NCBI GenBank assembly: GCA_958436045.1
Contig: CAUBIP010000002.1
Span: 3,083-67,082, forward strand
From: an uncultured Oscillospiraceae bacterium
GTDB taxonomy: Bacteria > Bacillota > Clostridia > Oscillospirales > Oscillospiraceae
DNA: 64,000 nt
Direction of reading: 5' to 3'
Part shown: in pieces, positions 16,662-26,822 of the stretch
Layout of the letters: every line of letters begins with the position of its first letter
Position numbering within the stretch: position 1 is the stretch's first letter
Notes under the pieces: generated by a model
Told to the model about the DNA's origin: nothing
Databases searched by the model: none
What the model saw: the letters and a program-made list of their open reading frames with translations, nothing else
Made by a program: the position numbers and the translations under genes

Positions 16662-18830
16662 TTATTTGAAATAGGTGCCGAGAAGCTCATTCTCCCAGGC
16701 ATCGCCAATGCTCCGGTCAAAGCGCATCAGCACGCTGGCCACTTGGGCGCGGGTCGCGCTGCCCTTGGGGTCCAGCTTACCGCCGCTGCCGACCAGCAGA
16801 CCTTCTGCCGTGGCCCAGGCCAAAGCTTCTTTACTCCAGGAAGATATCTGGCTGTAATCGCTCCAGCCCTGCAGATTCTCCGACGCGGAGACATCCCCGC
16901 CCAGCGCCAGCTTCTGATAGCGGTAAAGATAGCACGCCAACTGCTCCCGGGTGACTTTTTCCTCCGGGCAGAATTTGCCGCCGCCCATACCGGCTGCAAC
17001 CTCCAGCTCCGTCGCCCAGGCGATGGGCTCAGCGTAGTACATCTTGGCGTTAACATCCGAATAATACGCCGTGACATTCTGCTGCGCCGCCGGACGGCCC
17101 ATCATTCTCCACAGGATCGTCACGAGCATGCCGCGGGTTAGCGGGACATTGGGGCCAAAGGTCGTCTCCGTTGTGCCGACCAGCAGGCCCGCCTGGTTCG
17201 TATAACGAACCGCCTCAAAATACCAGGTGTTGAAAGCCACGTCCGTGAAGGGGAATTCGCCGTAGCCGTTGGTCATATCGTAAATGCCGCTCATCCCGTC
17301 GGCGCAGCGCAGTAGGGAGGCCAGCGCCATCTGGGCCTGCATGGTCGCCAGGGTGTTGGCGCCCTTTCCGGCCTCGTGGCTGAAGCTGCCGTCCGCGTTG
17401 CGGAAGCGCAGCATCGCGTCCAGCACCGAGTTTTCACCCTTGACAAAACGGGCATCATCCAGGCCGATGCCCAGCTGGCACATGGCCAACAGCACCATGG
17501 CGCTGCTCTCGCAGTTGGCCGTGCCGTAGCTCTTAAATCCGCCATCGCTCTGCTGCAGGGCAGACAGGCAGTCAAGGCCCTTGTTCACTGCAGGACGGAC
17601 CGCCGAGTCCCCGGTGTAAGGCGCCAGCGCCTGCAGGCAGATGGCCGTCACATCAACATCAGACGCCGCGGCGCTTTCGCCCCGCAGGTCCCAGCCGCCG
17701 TCCTTACGCTGGGCATCCAGAATGTACTGCACATAGGCTTTCCGCTGGCTGCTCTGGAAGGTATCGCCAGCGCAGTCCAGGGCCAGCAGCGCATACGCCG
17801 CGCCGGTCACGCCTTGCTTCGTCGTCTTATCATAATCCTCCAGCCACTTAAGCAGATCATAGCCTGCAAAGCTGGCCGGATCCTCGCCGACGGCCGCCAG
17901 GGCCAGAATGCTGCGGGAGTAGGCGGTGTACTGGCTGGCCGAGAGCTGGCCATTGCCGCTGACCAGAGCATCGTAGAGCCCTTCCAGATAATCCGCAAGA
18001 TATGCCTCCGGCACCGGAACGCCCGCGCCGTACAGACCAATGATATCCCAAGCGCTGATATTCTCGCCCTGCTTGGCCAGGCTAATGGCTGCCGTGCCCT
18101 GCAGCGCTGTCATCGCGCTGTTGCGCCAATCCTTCGTCCAGGTCGCCTTGACCCGGGCTGTGGTGACCGGCGGCACCAAGACCGTCCCCGTCACGTTGGC
18201 GGAGATCACATACAGGCCAGGCGCGTTGAGCTTCATCGTGACCTTGCCGTTTTCATCGGTCACATAGTCGGTCTCTTCGCCATCGATGGTGATCGCTGCA
18301 TTGGCGATGGGCGTGCTGATCGTCTCCCAGTTTTCACCGTAGCCGAGCTTGGAGAGTGTCAGCGTAACGGTATCGCCAGCCGTAACCGAGATATGCCGTT
18401 CATTAAAATAAGAAAATGCGTCGGTATAGCCCGTCTTATCCTGGTAGACATAGGCGTAGACATCGTCGCCCGCCTTGACTTCCTCTTCCAGGCTCATCGG
18501 AACGGTAGTATTCACACAGTAGCCAAACGCACCACTGGTATCGCCCCAGAGCTTTGTGATGCTCAGACCGTAGTCGCCCCGGGCCGATGCATAGCTGTAA
18601 GTATCATCGCCATAGATGGCATGGCCAACCTGCAGGACATCGTCAATATCCAACTTGCCGTTCTCATTTTCGTCCGTCAGCGGGACCGGATAGCGCGTGA
18701 GCTGCAACTCGCCCGCGACGCTGATGGTCAGATAGGCCACCGCCTCCGGCTCTGCCGCACCAACTGGCATGACAAGTAAGCCCGCGCACAGTGCCAGGAC
18801 CAGCACCAGCGCCAGAATTCTTTTTTTCAT
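16662..18830 (-). CDS. Surface protein: DUF4430-like/Ig-like N-terminus, alpha/alpha-barrel (terpene-cyclase-like) repeat, three SLH domains
   Basis: 722 residues from ATG 18830, which begins a clear signal peptide (MKKRILALVLVLALCAGLLV, cut after VGAAE). Residues about 25-160 include a dockerin-like DENENGKLDIDDVL loop and a DUF4430-like GAFGYCVNTTVPMSLEEEV block. A beta-sandwich region follows. Residues about 240-500 carry repeats with QRKDGGWDLRG, LQQSDGGFKSYG and FRNADGSFS, typical of prenyltransferase/squalene-cyclase-like alpha6-alpha6 toroids. Three SLH motifs end the protein (FTDVAF, YYSDVN, WSDYSQ). Alpha/alpha barrel plus DUF4430 is the architecture of intrinsic factor, in different order. 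It is probably a wall-anchored ligand-binding protein that works with the lipoprotein downstream. Confidence 0.8.
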   Translation of the reverse strand: MKKRILALVLVLALCAGLLVMPVGAAEPEAVAYLTISVAGELQLTRYPVPLTDENENGKLDIDDVLQVGHAIYGDDTYSYASARGDYGLSITKLWGDTSGAFGYCVNTTVPMSLEEEVKAGDDVYAYVYQDKTGYTDAFSYFNERHISVTAGDTVTLTLSKLGYGENWETISTPIANAAITIDGEETDYVTDENGKVTMKLNAPGLYVISANVTGTVLVPPVTTARVKATWTKDWRNSAMTALQGTAAISLAKQGENISAWDIIGLYGAGVPVPEAYLADYLEGLYDALVSGNGQLSASQYTAYSRSILALAAVGEDPASFAGYDLLKWLEDYDKTTKQGVTGAAYALLALDCAGDTFQSSQRKAYVQYILDAQRKDGGWDLRGESAAASDVDVTAICLQALAPYTGDSAVRPAVNKGLDCLSALQQSDGGFKSYGTANCESSAMVLLAMCQLGIGLDDARFVKGENSVLDAMLRFRNADGSFSHEAGKGANTLATMQAQMALASLLRCADGMSGIYDMTNGYGEFPFTDVAFNTWYFEAVRYTNQAGLLVGTTETTFGPNVPLTRGMLVTILWRMMGRPAAQQNVTAYYSDVNAKMYYAEPIAWATELEVAAGMGGGKFCPEEKVTREQLACYLYRYQKLALGGDVSASENLQGWSDYSQISSWSKEALAWATAEGLLVGSGGKLDPKGSATRAQVASVLMRFDRSIGDAWENELLGTYFK

Positions 18831-18915
18831 ATTTGTTTCCTCCGGTTCAAATTTTGCCGACGGATGCGGAAAAAACCGCAGCTTTCCGTCATTCTCGCCT
18901 GTTTCGGATATCTGG

Positions 18916-18944
18916 ATTATACCAAGTCCCGTCAAGTTTGTAAA
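18916..18944 (-). promoter_or_regulatory. Promoter of the SLH/DUF4430 operon
   Basis: Minus strand: -35 TTTACA, 17-base spacer, -10 TATAAT. The -35 hexamer lies inside the large inverted repeat at 18931-18981. Confidence 0.75.
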
Positions 18945-18981
18945 GCGGAAAAGTATGGCTTTTCCGCTTTACAAACTTGAC
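18931..18981. repeat. Perfect inverted repeat, 23-bp arms, 5-base loop
   Basis: Arms 18931-18953 and 18959-18981 are perfect reverse complements (starting GTCAAGTTTG, ending CAAACTTGAC) around a TATGG loop. The repeat overlaps the -35 elements of the leftward SLH-operon promoter and the rightward purA promoter. There is no T run, so it does not look like a terminator; an operator or paused-RNA structure is likelier. Confidence 0.9.
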
Positions 18982-19006
18982 AAGCCGCCGCCCCGGAGCG
19001 TAAAAT
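18977..19006 (+). promoter_or_regulatory. purA promoter
   Basis: -35 TTGACA (formed by the end of the inverted repeat), 18-base spacer, -10 TAAAAT. This gives a purA leader of about 165 bases in which I see no known riboswitch. Confidence 0.7.
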
Positions 19007-19156
19007 AGAGACGTATCCGGCAAGATCTCCCGCGGCGCGGACATATTAGGAAAAATAATCGCGAGTATAACTTTTTTCTGTTTTACTTATACCAAGATTT
19101 GGAGTATCCTAAATACTGTATGAACCGCGCATCCGATCATTTTTGGATTTCCGTGA

Positions 19157-21876
<2,720 letters not shown>

Positions 21877-21892
21877 CACACTATAACACGCC

Positions 21893-21932
21893 AAAGCGGC
21901 GGCCCTTGCATTGTCAAGGCCGCCGCTTTTTC
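21893..21932 (+). terminator. Terminator after purAB
   Basis: AAAGCGGCGGCC/GGCCGCCGCTTT stem (12 bp) with a T run on the plus strand. Confidence 0.88.
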
Positions 21933-21974
21933 CTGTAAAAAAATTCCTGTCCTGCCGTTTAGGTCCCAAAAAAT

Positions 21975-21993
21975 CCGCCCATACTATGGGCGG
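21975..21993. repeat. Palindrome just before the SpoIIQ-like gene
   Basis: CCGCCCATA-C-TATGGGCGG, two perfect 9-bp arms around one base. It immediately precedes and partly covers the ribosome site (GGAGGTG at 21992). It also contains CATACTA, the -10 pattern of sigma-G type promoters. Could be an operator or a hairpin limiting ribosome access. Confidence 0.6.
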
Positions 21994-22006
21994 AGGTGCA
22001 TAAGAT

Positions 22007-22648
22007 ATGCAAAACAACAACAAGCACACCGGCTTCAAAGGCTGGATGCGGGATAAGGGCTACTACATAGTCCTTGTCCTCTGCATCGCAGCAGTCGGGA
22101 TCTCGGGCTATCTGTATTTCAACCAAAGCGCTGCGCCGGACGCCGACGCCGCGCCCACCGCCGCCCTGCAAACGCCGAACGCCCCGGCGCAGGAGGAGAC
22201 GGGCAAAGACGCTGCGTCTTTGTCACAGGAGGCGGCGCCGCCTAAGCTGAAAAAGCCGGTGGACGGCGCCGTCGCCCAGAGCTTTGCCACGGACCGTCTG
22301 GCCTATAACGCCACGACGAAAGACTGGCGGGTCCATCCGGGCGTTGACCTGACCGCCAGCGTCGGCGACGCCGTCCGCGCTGCGGCAGATGGGACTGTCA
22401 GCGCCGTGGCGGAGGATGACTTCCTAGGCTGGACGGTGGAGCTCACCCACGACGGTGGCTGCACCACCCGCTATTGCAATCTGGCCGCGGAGATCCCCGT
22501 AGCCGTCGGCGACCAGGTGACGGCGGGCAGCCAAATCGGCACCATCGGCACTACGGCAAAGCTGGAGCTTGCCAGCGAGCCGCACCTGCACTTTGAAGTC
22601 TCCCAGGGCACAGCACAGCTCAACCCGGAGACCTGCTTTGCCGAATAA
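22007..22648 (+). CDS. Membrane-anchored M23 metallopeptidase, SpoIIQ-like
   Basis: 213 residues. A basic start, one N-terminal membrane segment (YYIVLVLCIAAVGISGYLYF, about 19-38), a disordered Ala/Pro linker, then an M23 (LytM) domain (about 85-210). Zinc ligands HPGVD and HLHFE are both present, so the enzyme may be active. Topology and size match SpoIIQ, the forespore protein that forms the channel with SpoIIIAH around the engulfed spore; other membrane M23 proteins look alike, so this is likely but not certain. An upstream CATACTA with GTTTA about 18 bases before it would fit a forespore promoter. Confidence 0.75.
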   Translation: MQNNNKHTGFKGWMRDKGYYIVLVLCIAAVGISGYLYFNQSAAPDADAAPTAALQTPNAPAQEETGKDAASLSQEAAPPKLKKPVDGAVAQSFATDRLAYNATTKDWRVHPGVDLTASVGDAVRAAADGTVSAVAEDDFLGWTVELTHDGGCTTRYCNLAAEIPVAVGDQVTAGSQIGTIGTTAKLELASEPHLHFEVSQGTAQLNPETCFAE

Positions 22649-22662
22649 CACGCCAAAAACAG

Positions 22663-22694
22663 AAAAAGCGCTGGGGCACGCCCCGGCGCTTTTT
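22663..22694. terminator. Bidirectional terminator, SpoIIQ-like / XRE genes
   Basis: AAAAAGCGC-TGGGGC and GCCCC-GGCGCTTTTT arms; A and T runs on both sides serve both convergent genes. Confidence 0.85.
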
Positions 22695-23035
22695 CACACC
22701 CTTTTGTATTCCTCAACTGCCAACAGGACCTGAAGCAGCTGTGCCTGCTCCACCTCAGATTTTGAGGCAAGAATTTCGTAACACGTCAACGGAATATTCT
22801 CTCCCTCCCGTTGCAGCCCGACATCCAGCTTTTCAAACAGCTGGGATAGGGGTACGTCTAGGGCTGCGGCGATCTTAGCGATGCTATCCAGCGTTGCGTT
22901 CTTTTCGCCCCGCTCCACCTGACCGATGTAAGTCGGATGGCAGCCGGAGCGTTCGGCCAATTGCTCCTGGCTGAGCTTGCTGCGCACGCGATAGTTCCGA
23001 ATTCTTTGCCCGACCCATTTTGTGATTTCGCTCAT
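22694..23035 (-). CDS. XRE-family helix-turn-helix regulator
   Basis: 113 residues. Residues about 9-65 form an XRE/Cro-type HTH (IRNYRVRSKLSQEQLAERSG, then TYIGQVERGEKNATLDSIAKIAAAL). A helical tail (about 70-113) may mediate dimers or sense a ligand. No catalytic domain. It diverges from the SLOG-family gene, with an AT-rich intergenic region full of TATA-type dyads, so it probably represses itself and its neighbour. Confidence 0.88.
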   Translation of the reverse strand: MSEITKWVGQRIRNYRVRSKLSQEQLAERSGCHPTYIGQVERGEKNATLDSIAKIAAALDVPLSQLFEKLDVGLQREGENIPLTCYEILASKSEVEQAQLLQVLLAVEEYKRV

Positions 23036-23102
23036 TGGGTTTCTCCTCCTATCTGTCTTCCAATACAGTCTATAAATATCAGAAAATCAAATAAATAGAC
23101 TA

Positions 23103-23142
23103 TTGATATTATTTCAGATAGAATATATACTATAAGTATAGT
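23103..23142 (+). promoter_or_regulatory. Promoter of the SLOG-family gene with overlapping operator
   Basis: -35 TTGATA (23103-23108), 17-base spacer, -10 TATACT (23126-23131). A perfect palindrome ACTATAAGTATAGT (23129-23142) overlaps the -10. Related half-sites (CTATAAATAT, CTATTGATAT, TTATAGTAT) lie on either side. This is the expected layout for control by the adjacent XRE protein. Confidence 0.55.
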
Positions 23143-23185
23143 TTTAGATTTTTTAATGCTTATAGTATTTTAAGGAGTGATCCGA

Positions 23186-23686
23186 TTGGAGGAATTACGA
23201 AGCAAAACCTGCTGCCTGACCGGGCACCGGACACTGCCGCCAGACAAGGCAGCGCAAATTGCGGACCGTCTGGATGCAGCGCTGCGACAGCTCATCGATC
23301 AAGGGTATCGCTACTTTGGCATCGGCGGCGCCCGGGGCTTTGATACGCTAGCGGCGCAGTGCATTCTCCGGCTGCGAGCGTCCTATCCGGCAATCCGTCT
23401 GATTCTCGTCCTGCCCTGCCGGGACCAGGCCAGGGGCTGGCCGCTCCGGGATAAATTTATCTATCTCTGGATCAAGCGGCAAGCCGATAAGCTGGTCTAC
23501 ACAGCCCAGTGTTATGATCACGGCTGTATGCAAAAGCGAAACCGCCACCTTGTCGCCCACAGCAGCTGCTGCCTGTGTTATCTGACTTCCCGCACCGGCG
23601 GCACCGCATACACGGTCACCTGTGCAAAACGGGCTGGGCTTACTGTCTTGAATATCGCAGATCCCCCTGACACTGCCAGCCGCTGA
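23186..23686 (+). CDS. SLOG-superfamily (DUF1273/YpsA-like) protein
   Basis: 166 residues with a TTG start at 23186, chosen because AAGGAG lies 8 bases upstream; the alternative GTG at 23177 overlaps that site. The Rossmann-like SLOG fold is shown by CCLTGHRTLP at the start, YRYFGIGGARGFDTLAA in the middle and a SSCCLCYLTSRTGGTAYTV end block. SLOG proteins bind nucleotides or their derivatives; YpsA is linked to cell division in Bacillus, but function here is unknown. It diverges from an XRE regulator. Confidence 0.75.
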   Translation: MEELRSKTCCLTGHRTLPPDKAAQIADRLDAALRQLIDQGYRYFGIGGARGFDTLAAQCILRLRASYPAIRLILVLPCRDQARGWPLRDKFIYLWIKRQADKLVYTAQCYDHGCMQKRNRHLVAHSSCCLCYLTSRTGGTAYTVTCAKRAGLTVLNIADPPDTASR

Positions 23687-23690
23687 TGCA

Positions 23691-23741
23691 CAAAGGGACC
23701 GAGCCTACGCGGTTCATAGCTGCGCAAGCTCGGTCTCTTTG
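23691..23741. terminator. Bidirectional terminator, SLOG gene / lar operon
   Basis: CAAAG-x-GACCGAGC and GCTCGGTC-x-CTTTG arms with a 23-base loop, between convergent genes. Confidence 0.7.
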
Positions 23742-23753
23742 TGTCCTCTTCCT

Positions 23754-24554
23754 CTAACGTGGCGCGTACCCCAGCCAGGCCCGTACACAGTTGGGCAGGG
23801 GGAATCGCTTCGTGCCAAAGCCGCAGCCGCAAGCAGCCTCCGCCAAGGCAGGCCGGGGCCCGAAGGACGCGGCAAACTGGGCCAGCAGCGCCGCGCCGGT
23901 CGGCGTACACAGCTCCCCGGTGACCGCCGCCGGGCCAGGCTGCGTCGGGATCCCCTGCAGCAGAAATGCCGTGGCCGGCGCCGGAACCGGCAGCTCGCCA
24001 TGGGCGCAGCGCACCGTCCCCCGGCCCGTGCTGACGGGCGAGGCACAGATATACGCCGGGGCCAGCTGCTCCAGCAGCATACAGCAGCCGACGACGTCTC
24101 CTATGGCGTCCAGTGCGCCGACCTCGTGGAAATGTACCTGCCGCACCGGCACCCCATGGGCCGCGGCCTCTGCCGCCGCAATGCGGCCATAGACCGCCCG
24201 GGCCTGCTCCGCCACCCAAGCAGAAACCGGCAGCCCCGCCAGAATCGCTTCCACATCCGGTAGGCTCCGATGGTCGTGGTGATGGTGGTGATGACCGTGC
24301 TGGTGCTGCGGCGCAGTGCCAGGCAACTGCGCCGCCGACTCGGTCACGCCGCCAACTGTCAGCTCCATCTGTACTCCGCGGGTCTCTCCCTGCGTGACCG
24401 GATGGACCGTGAGCGCGACCCCCGGCAGCTCCAGGGCGGCAAACGCCTGCAAAAACGCATCCTGCGCCGGGGCCAGCGCAAACAGCGCCCCCAGCAGCAT
24501 ATCCCCCGCTGCGCCCATGGCGCAGTCAAAATAGAGTGTTTTCCCCGTCCTCAT
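23754..24554 (-). CDS. larC1: Nickel-pincer cofactor protein LarC, N-terminal half (LarC1)
   Basis: 266 residues. Begins KTLYFDCAMGAAGDMLLGAL and has a long His run (about residues 90-98, HHHHHH), the nickel-rich segment typical of LarC. QVHFHEVGALDAIGDVVG and CTPTGAALLAQF follow, and it ends near GCGFGTKRFPLPNCVRAWLG, where LarC1 normally stops. LarC inserts nickel into the pyridinium-bis-thiocarboxylate precursor. In Lactiplantibacillus LarC1 and LarC2 are joined by a -1 frameshift; here they are separate genes in reversed order, LarC2 first. Start overlaps the larC2 stop (ATGA). Confidence 0.88.
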   Translation of the reverse strand: MRTGKTLYFDCAMGAAGDMLLGALFALAPAQDAFLQAFAALELPGVALTVHPVTQGETRGVQMELTVGGVTESAAQLPGTAPQHQHGHHHHHHDHRSLPDVEAILAGLPVSAWVAEQARAVYGRIAAAEAAAHGVPVRQVHFHEVGALDAIGDVVGCCMLLEQLAPAYICASPVSTGRGTVRCAHGELPVPAPATAFLLQGIPTQPGPAAVTGELCTPTGAALLAQFAASFGPRPALAEAACGCGFGTKRFPLPNCVRAWLGYAPR

Positions 24555-25033
24555 CGTGTCTCCTCTTCTCCGGCAGCCGCCAGGCTGGCAGCGATCTCCT
24601 GCCGGATCTCGTGCAGGCTCCGCCCAGTCTGCTGGGCGATGCGCACCAGGTCGTCATACTCCGCCTTGCAACGCCCGCCTGCCCACTTGCAGCGGACAGG
24701 GCCCAGCGGCGTCTGCACCGTCGCCGCTCTGCGGGGCAGCACCCGCCGCTGCACCGGCTGCACCCGCACACCGAGGGTCGTCGTGTGGGCAAACAGCAGG
24801 GCGGCAAAGCGGTCCTCCTCTCCCTCCCGGCAGAGGCAGCAGAGCATCACACCGGGGCGATTCTTTTTCATACCGATGGCGATGGTATAGCAGTCCAGTG
24901 CCCCGGCATCCAGCAGCTGTGCCGATGCAAAGCCGATCTCCTCCGGCGTCATATCGTCAAGATTGCAGGCAAGCTCGCAGATCGTTTCCGTTTCTGTCTC
25001 CGGCGTGCCGGGCCGGGCATAATATGCATTCAT
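24551..25033 (-). CDS. larC2: Nickel-pincer cofactor protein LarC, C-terminal half (LarC2)
   Basis: 160 residues. Contains CELACNLDDMTPEEIGFASA and AIGMKKNRPGVML, the signature of the C-terminal CTP-binding half of LarC, then a RRVLPRRAATVQTPLGPVR strand pair and KAEYDDL. It has its own ATG overlapping the end of larB by four bases. Together with LarC1 it should form the nickel insertase. It lies upstream of larC1, the opposite of a frameshift-joined larC, so it must be made as an independent polypeptide. Confidence 0.88.
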   Translation of the reverse strand: MNAYYARPGTPETETETICELACNLDDMTPEEIGFASAQLLDAGALDCYTIAIGMKKNRPGVMLCCLCREGEEDRFAALLFAHTTTLGVRVQPVQRRVLPRRAATVQTPLGPVRCKWAGGRCKAEYDDLVRIAQQTGRSLHEIRQEIAASLAAAGEEETR

Positions 25034-25788
25034 GGCCGCACCCCCATATGATTGATCCGGTCCGCCAAAAAGCCCGCGCCAAAACCATTGTCGATATTCA
25101 CGACGCTGACACCGCTGGCGCAGGAATTGAGCATCGACAGCAGCGCCGCCAGCCCGCCGAAGGCCGCACCATAGCCCACGCTCGTGGGCACGGCGATGAC
25201 CGGGCAGTCCACCAGACCGCCGATCACACTGGCCAGCGCGCCCTCCATTCCAGCGATGGCGATAACAACACTGGCCTGCATCAGGTCCTCCAGATGCGCC
25301 AGCAGCCGGTGGACCCCGGCCACGCCGACATCATACAGCCGCAGCACGCGGCTGCCCAAGACCTCAGCGGTCAGCGCCGCCTCCTCGGCGACCGGGATAT
25401 CACTGGTGCCGCCGGTGGCGACGACGACCGTCCCCAGCCCGTCCGGCGCCGGCACCGGGCCAATCACACCGACCCGGCCCGCGGCATGGTAGGTAAGCGG
25501 CAGCTGCGCCGCCACGTACTCCGCCGCGTCCTGGCTCATCCGCGTGATGAGCACCGTCTCCTGCCCCCCGTCCCGGAGGGCGGCGGCGATGCGCGCAATC
25601 TGCTCCGGCGTCTTTCCCGCACCGTAGATGACCTCCGCCGCGCCCTGGCGCAGGCTCCGGTGTCGGTCGATCTTCGCAAAGCCCAGGTCCTCAAACGGGG
25701 CCATTTTCAGCTGCAGTGCCGCGTCCTGCGGTGAGATCTCGCCCCGCTGCACCTGCCTAAGCAAGGCCGCCAATGCTTTCTCGTTCAT
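25030..25788 (-). CDS. larB: Nickel-pincer cofactor biosynthesis protein LarB
   Basis: 252 residues. LarB carboxylates and hydrolyses nicotinic acid adenine dinucleotide to pyridine-3,5-dicarboxylate mononucleotide. It is related to AIR carboxylase (PurE); the PurE-like part is seen in IAGMEGALASVIGGLVDCPVI, TSVGYG and the closing VVNIDNGFGAG. The N-terminal helical region (LEDLGFAKIDRHRSLRQGAAEVIYGAGK) is typical of LarB. It overlaps larE and larC2 by four bases at each end, so the operon is tightly coupled. Confidence 0.93.
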   Translation of the reverse strand: MNEKALAALLRQVQRGEISPQDAALQLKMAPFEDLGFAKIDRHRSLRQGAAEVIYGAGKTPEQIARIAAALRDGGQETVLITRMSQDAAEYVAAQLPLTYHAAGRVGVIGPVPAPDGLGTVVVATGGTSDIPVAEEAALTAEVLGSRVLRLYDVGVAGVHRLLAHLEDLMQASVVIAIAGMEGALASVIGGLVDCPVIAVPTSVGYGAAFGGLAALLSMLNSCASGVSVVNIDNGFGAGFLADRINHMGVRP

Positions 25789-26534
25789 TCATCTCTCGCC
25801 TCCAGATCCAATACTGCCGCCGAAAACTCTGCCCGCAGCGCCTGTAGGAGCACCTTGCGTTGCTCCAGCGCCCGGGGCAGCTGCGCCTGCGGCAACTGCA
25901 GCAACGCTGTATCTCCCCGCTGGCGGACGCGAAAATCCCGAAAGCCCAGGGTAAACAGCGCCTGCTCCGCCCGCTCGATCCGGGCAAGATTCTCTGCCGT
26001 GATCCTCATACCGGGCTGGACTCGGGTAGCCAGGCAGGCATAGGCAGGCTTGTCCCAGACCGGCAGGCCCGCCGCCTTCGCCCCGGCACGGATCTGCGCC
26101 TTCGTCAGGCCGCACAGCCGCAGCGGTGACTGGACCTGCAGCTCCTGCAGCGCCCGCATCCCAGGGCGGTCCACCACAGCATCCGAAGCGTTCGTCCCGT
26201 CCCAAAGCAGGCGGTAGCCGTCCTTCGCCGCAGCGGCGGCAATGGCAGAGAAAATTTTCCGCTTACAGTAATAGCAGCGCTCCGGCGGGTTGCGCCGCAC
26301 CTGGGCGTCCGCCAAGACATCCAGCGCCAAAACCTTCAGCGGCAGCCCCAAGCCGCCGCACAGCTGCGTCGCGTCCCGCCGCTCAAAGGCTGGCTGAAAC
26401 TGGGTCTCGGCAAAATAGGGCTGCACCTGCGCGCCTGCCGCCTGGGCGCAGTGGAGCAGATACGCCGAATCCACTCCACCGGACAAGGCCAGCGCGCCCT
26501 TTGGGTTTGCGTTAAAATATTCCTGCAGTGTCAT
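25785..26534 (-). CDS. larE: Nickel-pincer cofactor sulfurtransferase LarE
   Basis: 249 residues from ATG 26534 (GGTGGGG upstream; an in-frame GTG four codons earlier overlaps that site). PP-loop ATPase with ALSGGVDSAYL. CYYCKRKIF lies in the middle, and ACLATRV carries the Cys that in studied LarE proteins donates its own sulfur. It converts the LarB product to the bis-thiocarboxylic form. First gene of the lar operon. The lactate racemase LarA, the usual user of the cofactor, is not in the window. Confidence 0.92.
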   Translation of the reverse strand: MTLQEYFNANPKGALALSGGVDSAYLLHCAQAAGAQVQPYFAETQFQPAFERRDATQLCGGLGLPLKVLALDVLADAQVRRNPPERCYYCKRKIFSAIAAAAAKDGYRLLWDGTNASDAVVDRPGMRALQELQVQSPLRLCGLTKAQIRAGAKAAGLPVWDKPAYACLATRVQPGMRITAENLARIERAEQALFTLGFRDFRVRQRGDTALLQLPQAQLPRALEQRKVLLQALRAEFSAAVLDLEARDE

Positions 26535-26567
26535 CACAAGCCCCACCTTTCCGCCTCTGTTACGCTG

Positions 26568-26595
26568 ATTTTATCATAAAACCCGGGTCTGTCAA
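26568..26595 (-). promoter_or_regulatory. Promoter of the lar operon
   Basis: Minus strand: -35 TTGACA, 16-base spacer, -10 TAAAAT, 33 bases before the larE start. Confidence 0.7.
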
Positions 26596-26697
26596 GTCGA
26601 CCGGGCTGCCGGTCGCCCCAATATCTAGCAGGTGCAGCCCCAGATTTTGTGGTTTCCGGAAAATCCGGCGAAAAATTCGTATTTCTTAAAAAAATGA

Positions 26698-26726
26698 TTG
26701 ACCAAACCGCAAACAGCCGTTATAAT
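26698..26726 (+). promoter_or_regulatory. rpmH promoter
   Basis: -35 TTGACC, 17-base spacer, -10 TATAAT, about 95 bases before rpmH. No run of DnaA boxes (TTATCCACA) is visible around it, so I see no replication origin here. Confidence 0.8.
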
Positions 26727-26822
26727 ACTAACTGTATGACCCCATCCTATGACGGGGTATTTTACGGGACTCGCTGCGGCTGGAGACAGCTGTTGAGCAT
26801 ATTTTTTCAGGAGGTGTATACA

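Noticed and set aside
18931..18981. PurR-type PurBox or a terminator
   Set aside because: No CCGAAC core and no T run at either end; the position over two -35 elements fits an operator better.
26535..26822. Replication origin next to rpmH
   Set aside because: No TTATCCACA-type boxes or AT-rich unwinding run, and no dnaA.
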